Both the position numbers and the translations under genes were made by a program. From assembly GCA_046596415.1 (NCBI GenBank), contig JBKJML010000271.1, positions 1-26,439 on the forward strand: 26,439 nucleotides of DNA, given 5' to 3'. The notes under the pieces are model-generated. The model saw nothing but the letters and a program-made list of their open reading frames with translations. It was not told the DNA's origin and searched no databases. Below are positions 1 through 7,066 of the stretch, piece after piece. Positions within the stretch are counted from its first letter, which is position 1; each line of letters starts with the position of its first letter. The stretch is from JBKJML01 sp046596415. GTDB lineage: Bacteria > Actinomycetota > Thermoleophilia > Gaiellales > Gaiellaceae.

Positions 1-1
1 C

Positions 2-103
2 GGCGCGCTCGAGAACAGCGCCCGGCTACGGCTGGCCAAGCGGGAGATCGCTCGAATCTTGACGGTACGCCGCGAACGTGAAGCTGGACTGGAGAAGAGA
101 TAG
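2..103 (+). CDS. rpmC: 50S ribosomal protein L29, 3' end only
   Basis: Only the last 33 codons are in the window; the gene begins upstream. The reading frame ends in the C-terminal helix typical of L29 (LENSARLRLAKREIARI, then TVRRERE). L29 binds 23S rRNA near the peptide exit tunnel and helps dock trigger factor and SRP. Its position directly before rpsQ is the standard S10/spc order. The TAG stop at 101-103 touches the rpsQ ATG at 104, so the two genes are almost certainly translated from one message. The family and partial status are clear; nothing can be said about the N-terminus. Confidence 0.9.
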   Translation, partial: GALENSARLRLAKREIARILTVRREREAGLEKR

Positions 104-1024
104 ATGGCTGAGAAGAAAAGGACGAAGAAGGACGAGGCTCCGGTCGAGGAGACGCCCGTGGAGGAGGTCACCGTCGAGGCGACCGCAGCCGCGGACGAGA
201 CCGCCGCGAAGCCCGCGGCCGAGGAGAAGCCGAAGCGCGCCCGCAAGGCCGCGCCGAAGAAGGCCGCTCCGAAGGTCGCCGCACCCTCCGTCGACGAGGG
301 CGAGCCGATGGCCGTCGTCGCCGACGAGCCCGGAGACGCCCCTGCTGAGGAGCCGGTTGCGGAGGCTGCGCCCGAGGCTCCAGCCGAGGAGCCAGTCGCC
401 GAAGCGCCTGTTGCCGAGGAGCCGGTCGTCGAGGAGCCGGGCGCGGAGGCTGAGCCCGAGGCTGCTGCCGAGGAGCCTGTTGCCGAGGAGCCTGTTGCCG
501 AGGAGCCGGTCGCGGAGGCTGAGCCCGAGGCTGCTGCCGAGGAGCCTGTTGCCGAGGAGCCGGTCGTCGAGGAGCCGGTCGCGGAGGCTGAGCCCGAGGC
601 TGCTGTCGAGGAGCCCGTCGCCGAGGCACCAGCCAAGAACCCGACGCAGGAGCGTGGCCCGAAGCCGAAGCAGAAACGCCTCCCGCGCTCACTGCGGCCG
701 ACGAAGACGCGCCCCAAGCGCGAGAAGGCGACCGAGCGCAAGCCGATCGTCCGGCTCGAGAAGCCCGACAACGAGCGTGGTCGCACCCAGGAGCGTCTGG
801 GCACCGTCGTCTCCGACGCGATGGACAAGACGATCGTCGTCAAGGTCGACACGATCAAGGCGCATCGGCGCTACAAGAAGGTCGTCCGCCGCTCGACGAA
901 GTTCCACGCTCACGACGAACAGAACTCCGCGAAGATCGGGGACGTCGTCCGCATCGTCGAGACCCGCCCGTTGTCGAAGCAGAAGCGCTGGCGCCTGACC
1001 GAGATCGTCGAGGTCGCAAAATGA
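104..1024 (+). CDS. rpsQ: 30S ribosomal protein S17 with a ~220-residue N-terminal extension
   Basis: S17 is a primary 16S rRNA binder of the small subunit body, usually 80-90 residues long. Here the protein has 306 residues. The S17 OB fold is at about 224-306 (RTQERLGTVVSDAMDKTIVV, then YKKVVRRSTKFHAHDE and GDVVRIVETRPLSKQKRW). In front lie a Lys/Glu-rich start (MAEKKRTKKDEAP), a basic patch near 42-58, a long acidic Glu/Pro/Ala repeat region (about 75-180) and a second basic stretch (190-215). A GGAG box at 91-94 precedes the ATG at 104, and the extension is open in frame without a stop, so the long start is supported. No internal start has a clearly better ribosome site. The TGA overlaps the rplN ATG (ATGA). 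The extension looks disordered; its role is unknown. Confidence 0.93.
   Translation: MAEKKRTKKDEAPVEETPVEEVTVEATAAADETAAKPAAEEKPKRARKAAPKKAAPKVAAPSVDEGEPMAVVADEPGDAPAEEPVAEAAPEAPAEEPVAEAPVAEEPVVEEPGAEAEPEAAAEEPVAEEPVAEEPVAEAEPEAAAEEPVAEEPVVEEPVAEAEPEAAVEEPVAEAPAKNPTQERGPKPKQKRLPRSLRPTKTRPKREKATERKPIVRLEKPDNERGRTQERLGTVVSDAMDKTIVVKVDTIKAHRRYKKVVRRSTKFHAHDEQNSAKIGDVVRIVETRPLSKQKRWRLTEIVEVAK
359..640 (+). repeat. In-frame tandem repeat coding the acidic part of S17
   Basis: Units starting with GCGGAGGCT occur at 359, 443, 512 and 581. The last three are spaced exactly 69 bases (23 codons); the first unit is 84 bases long and more diverged. Units at 443 and 512 are nearly identical at the DNA level. 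The encoded pattern is alternating EEPVAE and AEPEAA blocks. The period is a multiple of three, so unit gain or loss keeps the S17 domain in frame. Confidence 0.85.
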
Positions 1025-1389
1025 TCCAGCAAGAGAGTCGCCTCCGCGTCGCCGACAACACGGGCGCCCGCGAGATCCTCTGCATCCGCGTGATGGGAGG
1101 CTCGCACCGGCGCTATGCCCGCGTCGGCGACGTGATCGTTGCTACCGTGAAGAGCGCAACGCCGCAGGGCACAGTCAAGAAGGGCGAGGTCGTGAAAGCG
1201 GTCATCGTCCGGACGAAGAAGCCCTACGGCCGCGACGACGGCACGCTGATCGGGTTCGACGAGAACGCCGCCGTCATCATCGACAACCAGAACAACCCGC
1301 GCGGGACGCGCATCTTCGGGCCGGTCGCCCGTGAGCTGCGCGAGCGGAACTTCATGAAGATCGTGAGCTTGGCTCCAGAGGTGCTCTAA
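1021..1389 (+). CDS. rplN: 50S ribosomal protein L14
   Basis: The product has 122 residues, the normal length of L14, a five-stranded beta-barrel protein that binds 23S rRNA at the subunit interface and contacts L19. The start MIQQESRLRVADNTGAREIL is the family signature, and the segments GDVIVATVKSATPQGTVKKG and RGTRIFGPVARELR match the conserved core and C-terminus. The ATG overlaps the rpsQ stop as ATGA, with a GAGG box about seven bases upstream inside rpsQ. Only three bases separate the TAA from rplX. Nothing unusual is seen. Confidence 0.97.
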   Translation: MIQQESRLRVADNTGAREILCIRVMGGSHRRYARVGDVIVATVKSATPQGTVKKGEVVKAVIVRTKKPYGRDDGTLIGFDENAAVIIDNQNNPRGTRIFGPVARELRERNFMKIVSLAPEVL

Positions 1390-1392
1390 GAC

Positions 1393-1764
1393 ATGGCGAC
1401 GAAGATGAAAGTCAAGAAAGGGGATCTCGTGCAGATCCTCACCGGCAAAGACCGCGGCAAGCAGGGCCGCGTCCTCGAGACGCGCCCGAACGACCGCAAG
1501 GTGATCGTCGAGAACCTCAACGTGATCAAGCGCCACACGCGGCCGAAGCCGATGCGCGATTCCTCGCGGATGGGCGGCACGCAGATCGAGCCTGGCGGAA
1601 TCATCGACAAGGCGGCGGCGCTCCCGGTCGGCAACGTCATGGTCGTGTGCCCCACCTGCAAGCTCCCCTCCCGCATCGGGATCAAGGAGAAGCTGGTCAA
1701 GGGCGAGACCGTGCGCGTCCGGGTCTGCAAGCGCGACGGCTGCGGTCAGGAGATCGATCGCTGA
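1393..1764 (+). CDS. rplX: 50S ribosomal protein L24 with C-terminal Cys4 motif
   Basis: L24 is an assembly-initiator protein that binds the 5' domain of 23S rRNA. The KOW motif is visible at about 8-35 (KKGDLVQILTGKDRGKQGRV), followed by VIVENLNVIKRHTRPKP. The C-terminal part holds two cysteine pairs, CPTC and CKRDGC, that could bind zinc; related cysteine pairs occur in L24 of several Gram-positive lineages, while E. coli-type L24 lacks them. The length is 123 residues. The TGA shares its last base with the rplE ATG (TGATG), which implies translational coupling. Confidence 0.96.
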   Translation: MATKMKVKKGDLVQILTGKDRGKQGRVLETRPNDRKVIVENLNVIKRHTRPKPMRDSSRMGGTQIEPGGIIDKAAALPVGNVMVVCPTCKLPSRIGIKEKLVKGETVRVRVCKRDGCGQEIDR

Positions 1765-2366
1765 TGGCGACCAAGACCAAGGCCAAGGCCAAGGCGAACG
1801 ACGATTACGCGCCGCGCCTCAAGGAGCAGTTCGAGAACGAGCTTCGCCCCGCCCTCAAGGAGGAGCTCGGGCTGGCCTCGATCATGCAGGTCCCGCAACT
1901 CCAGAAGATCACCCTGAACATGGGTGTCGGCGACGCGAAGACCGACGCGAAGGCGCTCGATGCAGCGATGGAGGAGCTCTCCACAATTGCCGGCCAGCGC
2001 GCCCAGGTGCGCAAGGCGACCAAGTCGATCGCGAGCTTCAAGCTGCGTGAGGGCATGGCCGTCGGCACCAAGGTGACGCTCCGAGGCGCCCGCATGTACG
2101 AGTTCCTCGATCGGCTCGTGTCGATCGCGCTCCCGCGCATCCGCGACTTCCGGGGCCTCAACCCCGGCTCGTTCGACGGCCGCGGCAACTACTCGCTCGG
2201 CATCCGCGAGCAGATCATCTTTCCGGAGATCGACTACGACAGCGTCGGCCAGATCCGTGGCCTCGACGTTGCCATCACGACCACGGCGGCGACCGACGAC
2301 CATGCGCTCGCGCTCCTGCGCGGCCTCGGGCTCCCGTTCGCGTCGGACGAGAGAAGGGACGGGTAG
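1764..2366 (+). CDS. rplE: 50S ribosomal protein L5
   Basis: L5 (200 residues here, slightly longer than the usual 179-187) binds 5S rRNA and forms part of the central protuberance, touching P-site tRNA. Family landmarks are LQKITLNMGVGDAK, GQRAQVRKATKSIASFKLREG and RDFRGLNPGSFDGRGNYSLG. The extra length comes from a Lys/Ala-rich start (ATKTKAKAKAND). The ATG at 1764 overlaps the rplX stop. An in-frame reading also extends upstream into rplX, but that part is the shadow of L24 and is rejected. Confidence 0.97.
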   Translation: MATKTKAKAKANDDYAPRLKEQFENELRPALKEELGLASIMQVPQLQKITLNMGVGDAKTDAKALDAAMEELSTIAGQRAQVRKATKSIASFKLREGMAVGTKVTLRGARMYEFLDRLVSIALPRIRDFRGLNPGSFDGRGNYSLGIREQIIFPEIDYDSVGQIRGLDVAITTTAATDDHALALLRGLGLPFASDERRDG

Positions 2367-2373
2367 GACCCAC

Positions 2374-2559
2374 ATGGCGAAGAAGTCGCTGGTCGTCAAG
2401 CAGAAGCGCACACCGCGGTACAAGGTGCGCGCATACACACGGTGCAACCGGTGCGGTCGTCCGCGCGCGGTGTTCAAGAAGTTCGGCCTCTGCCGGATCT
2501 GTCTGCGCGAGCTCGCGCACCAGGGCGCCATCCCCGGCATGACGAAGTCGAGCTGGTAG
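2374..2559 (+). CDS. rpsN: 30S ribosomal protein S14, zinc-binding type
   Basis: This is a 61-residue S14 of the short zinc-ribbon kind. The four ligands are Cys24, Cys27, Cys40 and Cys43 in CNRCG and CRIC. The start MAKKSLVVKQKRTPRYKVRA and the end HQGAIPGMTKSSW are diagnostic. S14 assembles late in the 30S head. A zinc-free, longer paralogue often exists elsewhere in such genomes and replaces this one when zinc is scarce; none is in this window. The gene is seven bases after rplE and ten before rpsH. Confidence 0.97.
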   Translation: MAKKSLVVKQKRTPRYKVRAYTRCNRCGRPRAVFKKFGLCRICLRELAHQGAIPGMTKSSW

Positions 2560-2569
2560 GAGAGAAGAG

Positions 2570-2965
2570 ATGCTGACCGATCCGATCGCAGACATGCTCA
2601 CCCGCATCCGCAACGCCAACAAGGCGATGCACGACACCACCCAGATGCCGACCTCGCGGATGAAGGAGCAGATTGCTCGCCTCCTCAAGGAGGAGGGCTA
2701 CATCAAGGACTTCCGCGTGGTGGAGGGCACCCCGTTCTCGACGCTCGTGATCGAGCTCAAGTTCGGGCCCCGCCGCCAGCGCGTGATCAGCGGCCTCAAG
2801 CGCGTCTCGCGCCCCGGCCGCCGCGTCTACGCGCGCAAGGACCGCCTGCCGCGTGTGCTCGGCGGGCTCGGCGTCGCGATCCTGTCCACCTCCACCGGCC
2901 TCGTCACGGGCCGCCAGGCCGCCGAGCGCGGCATTGGCGGCGAAGTGATCGCGTTCGTCTGGTAG
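2570..2965 (+). CDS. rpsH: 30S ribosomal protein S8
   Basis: S8 (131 residues) is a primary binder of the 16S central domain and in many bacteria the translational repressor of the spc operon. The N-terminal signature DPIADMLTRIRNANKA and the C-terminal STSTGLVTGRQA, ending in GGEVIAFVW, are intact. A GGAGAG ribosome site sits just before the ATG. No S8-binding mimic was recognised in the nearby message, so autoregulation is possible from family knowledge but not shown. Confidence 0.97.
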   Translation: MLTDPIADMLTRIRNANKAMHDTTQMPTSRMKEQIARLLKEEGYIKDFRVVEGTPFSTLVIELKFGPRRQRVISGLKRVSRPGRRVYARKDRLPRVLGGLGVAILSTSTGLVTGRQAAERGIGGEVIAFVW

Positions 2966-2969
2966 CCCG

Positions 2970-3503
2970 ATGAGTCGTATCGGCAAGAAGCCCATTCCCG
3001 TCCCGGCCAGCGTCACGGTCGCGCTCGCGCCTGGCCGCGTCCAGGTGAACGGGCCGCTCGGTGAGCTGACGCAGGTCGTCCCGGCCCGGATGCAGGTCGC
3101 ACAGGTCGAAGGCGAGATCGTCGTCACGCGCCCCACCGAGCGCGGCGAGGACCGAGCGCTCCACGGCCTGACGCGGACGTTGATCGCGAACATGGTCGAA
3201 GGCGTCACCCAGGGCTTCGAGAAGAACCTCGAGATCCAGGGTGTCGGCTACCGCGCCGCCCTGAAGGGCACCGACCTCGAGCTTCAGGTCGGCTACTCGC
3301 ACTCCGTCGTGCTGAAGCCCCGCACCGGCATCACCTTCGAGGTTCCCATCCCGACGCAGGTCGTCGTCAGGGGGACGAACAAGCAACAGGTCGGCCAGAC
3401 GGCCGCCGAGGTTCGCGCGGTGCGTCCGCCGGAGCCGTACAAGGGCAAGGGCATCCGCTATCGCGACGAGCAGGTACGCAGAAAGGTCGGGAAGCGCGCA
3501 TGA
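2970..3503 (+). CDS. rplF: 50S ribosomal protein L6
   Basis: L6 (177 residues, normal length) consists of two related RNA-binding domains near the factor-binding site, the region contacted by EF-G. The start MSRIGKKPIPVPASV, the middle VEGVTQGFEKNLEIQGVGYR and the C-terminal RPPEPYKGKGIRYRDE are diagnostic. It starts four bases after the rpsH stop with only a weak ribosome site, so reinitiation is likely. Its TGA overlaps the rplR ATG by four bases. Confidence 0.97.
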   Translation: MSRIGKKPIPVPASVTVALAPGRVQVNGPLGELTQVVPARMQVAQVEGEIVVTRPTERGEDRALHGLTRTLIANMVEGVTQGFEKNLEIQGVGYRAALKGTDLELQVGYSHSVVLKPRTGITFEVPIPTQVVVRGTNKQQVGQTAAEVRAVRPPEPYKGKGIRYRDEQVRRKVGKRA

Positions 3504-3853
3504 GCACTCTCACCACCCGCCAGGCGCGCGAGCGTCGCCACCGCCGCATCCGCGGCAAGGTCTCCGGTACCGCAGAGCGTCCGCGCCTGGCCGTGTTCCG
3601 CTCCAACAAGGGGATCCAGGCACAGCTCATCGACGACCGGAACGGGCTCACGTTGGCCGCCGCGAGCTGGCTCAACCTCAAGCAGCTCAAGGGCACGAAG
3701 ACTGATCAGGCGTCCGAGGTCGGCAAGCTGCTCGCCGCGAACGCGAAGCTTGCGGGCGTCGAGGCGGTCGTGTTCGACCGCGGCGGCTACCTGTACCACG
3801 GACGTGTCAAGGCGCTCGCCGAGGGCGCGCGCGAGGGAGGGCTCAAGTTTTGA
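3500..3853 (+). CDS. rplR: 50S ribosomal protein L18
   Basis: L18 (117 residues) binds 5S rRNA with L5 and carries it to the large subunit. The basic N-terminus (RQARERRHRRIRGKVSG), RPRLAVFRSNKGIQAQLIDD and the end FDRGGYLYHGRVKALAEGAR match the family. It overlaps rplF by four bases (ATGA) and rpsE by four bases (TTGA), so it is translated as part of a coupled chain. Confidence 0.97.
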   Translation: MSTLTTRQARERRHRRIRGKVSGTAERPRLAVFRSNKGIQAQLIDDRNGLTLAAASWLNLKQLKGTKTDQASEVGKLLAANAKLAGVEAVVFDRGGYLYHGRVKALAEGAREGGLKF

Positions 3854-4404
3854 CCAGTGTCGAGCGTGAAGTGTTCGCTCGCGAGGCGACTCGCGAGCTC
3901 AAGGAGCGCGTGATCGAGATCAACCGCGTCGCCAAGGTCGTCAAGGGCGGCCGGCGCTTCTCCTTCACGGCGCTCGTCGTCATCGGCGACGAGGTCGACC
4001 GGGTCGGCGTCGGCTACGGCAAGGCGCGGGAGGTGCCGCTCGCGATCTCGAAGGCGGTCGACGACGCGAAGAAGAACCTCTTCACGGTGCCGAAGCACGG
4101 CACGACGGTCACCCACGAGATCCTGGGCCGCTTTGGCGCCGCCCGCGTCTTCATCCGGCCCGCCAGTGAGGGAACCGGCGTCATCGCCGGCGGCGGCGTC
4201 CGCGCCGTGCTCGAGCTGGCCGGGATCCGCGACGTGCTCGCGAAGAGCCTCGGCACCACGAACCCGATCAACATGGCGAAGGCCACCGTCGACGGGCTGA
4301 AGAACCTTCGCCGCCCGGAGGACGTCGCCAAGGCACGCGGGAAGACGATCTCCGAGGTGCTCCCGTACAAGGCCCCGCCGGCTGAGGAGGTCGTACCAGC
4401 GTGA
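3850..4404 (+). CDS. rpsE: 30S ribosomal protein S5
   Basis: S5 (184 residues) is at the mRNA entry side and affects decoding fidelity. The N-terminal double-stranded RNA-binding domain (VAKVVKGGRRFSFTALVV, GVGYGKAREVPLAI) and the C-terminal domain (FIRPASEGTGVIAGGGVRAV, SLGTTNPINMAKATVDGLK) are complete. The start is a TTG at 3850 overlapping the rplR TGA, with a GGAGG box ending at 3840, a good distance. The C-terminal tail (PPAEEVVPA) is short and acidic. A rare initiator codon in a ribosomal protein gene suggests coupling to rplR sets its level. Confidence 0.96.
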   Translation: MTSVEREVFAREATRELKERVIEINRVAKVVKGGRRFSFTALVVIGDEVDRVGVGYGKAREVPLAISKAVDDAKKNLFTVPKHGTTVTHEILGRFGAARVFIRPASEGTGVIAGGGVRAVLELAGIRDVLAKSLGTTNPINMAKATVDGLKNLRRPEDVAKARGKTISEVLPYKAPPAEEVVPA

Positions 4405-4586
4405 GCAAGGTTCGCATCACCCAGATCAAGAGTCAGATCGGCCAGAGCGAGCGTCACCGCGGCACCCTGCGCGCGCTCGGGCTCGGCCGGATCGGCAAGT
4501 CGAGGGAACACCAGGAGACCCCGGTGCTCGCCGGCATGCTCCGCAAGGTCCGTCACCTCGTGAAGGTGGAAGGGGGCGACGCCTGA
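4401..4586 (+). CDS. rpmD: 50S ribosomal protein L30
   Basis: L30 is a small 23S rRNA-binding protein (61 residues here, typical). The start VRITQIKSQIGQSERHRGTL and RALGLGRIGKSREHQETPV match the ferredoxin-like family fold. The GTG start at 4401 overlaps the rpsE stop as GTGA, and the TGA shares one base with the rplO ATG. Position between S5 and L15 is the standard spc order. Confidence 0.96.
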   Translation: MSKVRITQIKSQIGQSERHRGTLRALGLGRIGKSREHQETPVLAGMLRKVRHLVKVEGGDA

Positions 4587-5233
4587 TGTCGGAGCTGAAC
4601 CTGTCGAATCTCAAGCCAGCCCAGGAGCGCAAGGAGCGCAAGCGCGTCGGCCGCGGCCTCGGCTCCGGCAAGGGCCGCTACTCCGGTCGTGGCTTGAAGG
4701 GCCAGAAGTCGCGCGCGGGCTCGCACAAGATGCGCGCCGGCTTCGAAGGCGGCCAGATGCCACTGATGATGCGGCTGCCAAAGCTGCGCGGCTCGACCTC
4801 CAAGGACGCGATGCCGATCGGCCCGTTCCGCACCTCCACCCAGCCGGTGAACGTGAGCTCCCTCGCGCGCTTCGAGGCCGGCACCGAGGTGACGCCCGAC
4901 CTGCTGAAGAAGGCAGGACTGATCCGCAACACGCGGACCGACGTCAAGATCCTCGGCCAGGGTGAGCTTGCGATCAAGCTCACGGTCTCTGCACACAACT
5001 TCTCGAAGAGCGCCCGCGAGAAGATCGAGGCCGCCGGTGGCACGATCACCTGGCTGCGTGGCGACCCCGCGGACGCGCCGAAGAAGAAGGCCAAGGTCCA
5101 CCGCAAGCCGAAGGCCGTCGAGCCCGAGGAAGAGGCGACTCCCGACGCCGAGACCGCTACCGCCGAGACGGCGGAGCCTGACGCAGCCGAAGAGGCCCAG
5201 TCCGAAGCGGCCGACGAGGAGACCGAGGGCTAG
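4586..5233 (+). CDS. rplO: 50S ribosomal protein L15 with acidic C-terminal tail
   Basis: L15 (215 residues; usual about 145-150) is a late-assembling large-subunit protein. The conserved part is about 1-150: KPAQERKERKRVGRGLGSGK, GGQMPLMMRLPKLRG, and the C-terminal domain ending in AAGGTITWLRG. A basic linker (KKKAKVHRKPKA) then leads to a roughly 40-residue Glu/Ala/Thr tail up to the TAG at 5231. The tail resembles in composition the extension on S17 in this window and is probably disordered. A GAGG at 5225-5228, inside the end of this gene, serves as the ribosome site of secY. Confidence 0.96.
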   Translation: MSELNLSNLKPAQERKERKRVGRGLGSGKGRYSGRGLKGQKSRAGSHKMRAGFEGGQMPLMMRLPKLRGSTSKDAMPIGPFRTSTQPVNVSSLARFEAGTEVTPDLLKKAGLIRNTRTDVKILGQGELAIKLTVSAHNFSKSAREKIEAAGGTITWLRGDPADAPKKKAKVHRKPKAVEPEEEATPDAETATAETAEPDAAEEAQSEAADEETEG

Positions 5234-5234
5234 C

Positions 5235-6488
5235 TTGCTCTCCTGGCTCACGAACGCCTGGCGCGTCCCCGAGCTCCGGCGCCGCGTCCTCTTCACGGCA
5301 CTGATCCTCGCTATCTACCGGCTCGGGTCGTGGATGCCGGCACCGGGCGTCAACTCGGCGACGATCGAGAACTACTTCTCGAGCCGCGGCGGCACGGTGC
5401 TCGGCCTGCTGAACCTGTTCAGCGGCGGCGCGCTCTCCCAGTTCTCGATCTTCGCGCTCGGGATCATGCCGTACGTCACGGCGTCGATCATCATCCAGCT
5501 GATGACCGTGGTGATCCCGCGGCTCGCCGAGCTCCAGAAGGAAGGCGAGGCCGGGTACGCCAAGATCAACCAGTACACGCGCTACCTGACGGTGGCGCTG
5601 GCCGCGGCCCAGTCGTTCGGCTACGCGGTGCTCTTCCAACGCCAGGGCGCGCTCGACGCGAACGCGGGCCGGATGACGCTGATCGTCCTCACGCTCGTCA
5701 CCGGCACGACGCTCCTGATGTGGATGGGCGAGCTGATCACCAAGCGCGGAATCGGCAACGGCATCTCGATTCTCATCTTCGCCTCGATCCTGACGAGCGC
5801 CCCACTCGGCATCAGCGCCTGGTGGAACGGCGGCCCGATGGAGAAGCTCTTCTTCCCGCTGATCGCGATCGGCGTCGTCGTCGCAGTCGTCTTCATCCAG
5901 GAGGGGCAGCGCAAGATCCCGATCCAGTACGCGAAACGGATGGTCGGTCGCCGGATGACCTCGGGCGGCTCGACCTACATGCCGCTTCGCGTGAACATGG
6001 CAGGCGTGATTCCGGTCATCTTCGCGGCGGCGGTGATGGCCTTCCCGCCCACGATCGGCCAGTACTTCCCGCAGACGCAGGGCTTCGTGAACCGCCACTT
6101 CCTGCCCGGGAATCTCTCGTACCTGCTGCTCGAGGCCGGGTTGATCGTGATCTTCACCTACTTCTACACCGCGGTCCAGTTCAACCCGGTCGACCAGGCC
6201 GACAACCTGCGCAAGTACGGCGGCTACATCCCGGGCATCCGACCCGGCCCGCCGACCGCTCAGTACCTCGACCGCGTCCTGACGCGCCTGACCCTGCCCG
6301 GCGCCCTCTACCTGGCGACGGTAGCGGTGCTGCCGAGCATCTTCATCCGTTACGGAGGCTTCTCACAGGCGACCGCCGGCGCGATCGGCGGCACCTCGGT
6401 GCTGATCGCGGTCGGTGTCGCACTCGACACGATGCGCCAGATGGAGTCGCAGATGATGATGCGCTCCTACGAAGGCTTCTTGAAGTAG
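5235..6488 (+). CDS. secY: Sec translocase channel subunit SecY
   Basis: SecY forms the protein-conducting pore of the inner membrane with SecE and SecG and is driven by SecA or the ribosome. The 417-residue product shows ten hydrophobic segments, from VLFTALILAIYRLGSWMP near the N-terminus to GTSVLIAVGVALDTMRQ near the end. Signatures are NLFSGGALSQFSIFALGIMP, RGIGNGISILIF and the C-terminal MMMRSYEGFLK. The start is a TTG at 5235, two bases after the rplO stop, with GAGG six bases upstream. A longer in-frame reading into rplO is a shadow and is rejected. Its last base overlaps the adk GTG. Confidence 0.96.
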   Translation: MLSWLTNAWRVPELRRRVLFTALILAIYRLGSWMPAPGVNSATIENYFSSRGGTVLGLLNLFSGGALSQFSIFALGIMPYVTASIIIQLMTVVIPRLAELQKEGEAGYAKINQYTRYLTVALAAAQSFGYAVLFQRQGALDANAGRMTLIVLTLVTGTTLLMWMGELITKRGIGNGISILIFASILTSAPLGISAWWNGGPMEKLFFPLIAIGVVVAVVFIQEGQRKIPIQYAKRMVGRRMTSGGSTYMPLRVNMAGVIPVIFAAAVMAFPPTIGQYFPQTQGFVNRHFLPGNLSYLLLEAGLIVIFTYFYTAVQFNPVDQADNLRKYGGYIPGIRPGPPTAQYLDRVLTRLTLPGALYLATVAVLPSIFIRYGGFSQATAGAIGGTSVLIAVGVALDTMRQMESQMMMRSYEGFLK

Positions 6489-7066
6489 TGGACCTCCTGC
6501 TCCTGGGCCCCCAGGGGTCCGGCAAGGGGACCCAGGCTAAGCGGATCGCGTCCGACCACGGGATTCCGCACGTCTCCACCGGTGACATGTTCCGGGCCGC
6601 GCTCGCCGCGGGTACCCAGCTCGGCCGTGAGGTGGAGCCGATTCTCGCGGCAGGCGAGCTCGTTCCCGACCAGCTGACGGTGTCGCTGATCCGCGAGCGG
6701 CTCGCCGAGAGCGATGCCGCCTCCGGCTTCATCCTCGACGGCTTTCCGCGCAACCTCGCCCAGGCCGACGCGCTCGACGAGATGCTCGCCGGGATCGGCC
6801 GCGCGCTCGACGCGATCCTCTACTTCGAGCTTCCCGACACGGTCGCCGTCGAGCGGATGCTCCGTCGGGCCGCCGACGAGGGGCGGGCGGACGATACGCC
6901 GGAGACGATCAGGCGGCGACTCGCCATCTACCACGAGCAGACCGAGCCGGTGGTCCACCACTACCGGGCGACCGGCAGGCTCGTGCCGCTGCACGCGAGC
7001 CGCGAGATCGGCCAGGTCTACGCCGAGGTCCAGGCGGCGCTCACGGAGCTCGAGGGACGCTCGTGA
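6488..7066 (+). CDS. adk: Adenylate kinase, short-LID form
   Basis: Adenylate kinase interconverts ATP plus AMP with two ADP in the cytoplasm. The P-loop is GPQGSGKGTQ at residues 7-16, followed by the AMP-binding part HVSTGDMFRAAL and the LGREVEPILAAGELVPD and GFILDGFPRNLAQ segments. The protein has 192 residues because the long, often zinc-bearing LID insert is absent; only a short RRAADEGRADD loop lies there, as in other short-type enzymes. The start is a GTG at 6488 overlapping the last base of secY. The secY-adk-map order is common in Gram-positive bacteria. Confidence 0.95.
   Translation: MDLLLLGPQGSGKGTQAKRIASDHGIPHVSTGDMFRAALAAGTQLGREVEPILAAGELVPDQLTVSLIRERLAESDAASGFILDGFPRNLAQADALDEMLAGIGRALDAILYFELPDTVAVERMLRRAADEGRADDTPETIRRRLAIYHEQTEPVVHHYRATGRLVPLHASREIGQVYAEVQAALTELEGRS

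Noticed and set aside
168..692. 174-residue open frame on the minus strand opposite the rpsQ repeats
   Set aside because: Pro/Arg/Gln-rich shadow produced by the repeated Glu/Ala/Pro codons of the real plus-strand gene.
5330..6487. Long open frame running through secY into adk
   Set aside because: It is the adk frame extended upstream; the part over secY is Arg/Pro/Asp-rich noise, while adk starts at the GTG at 6488.
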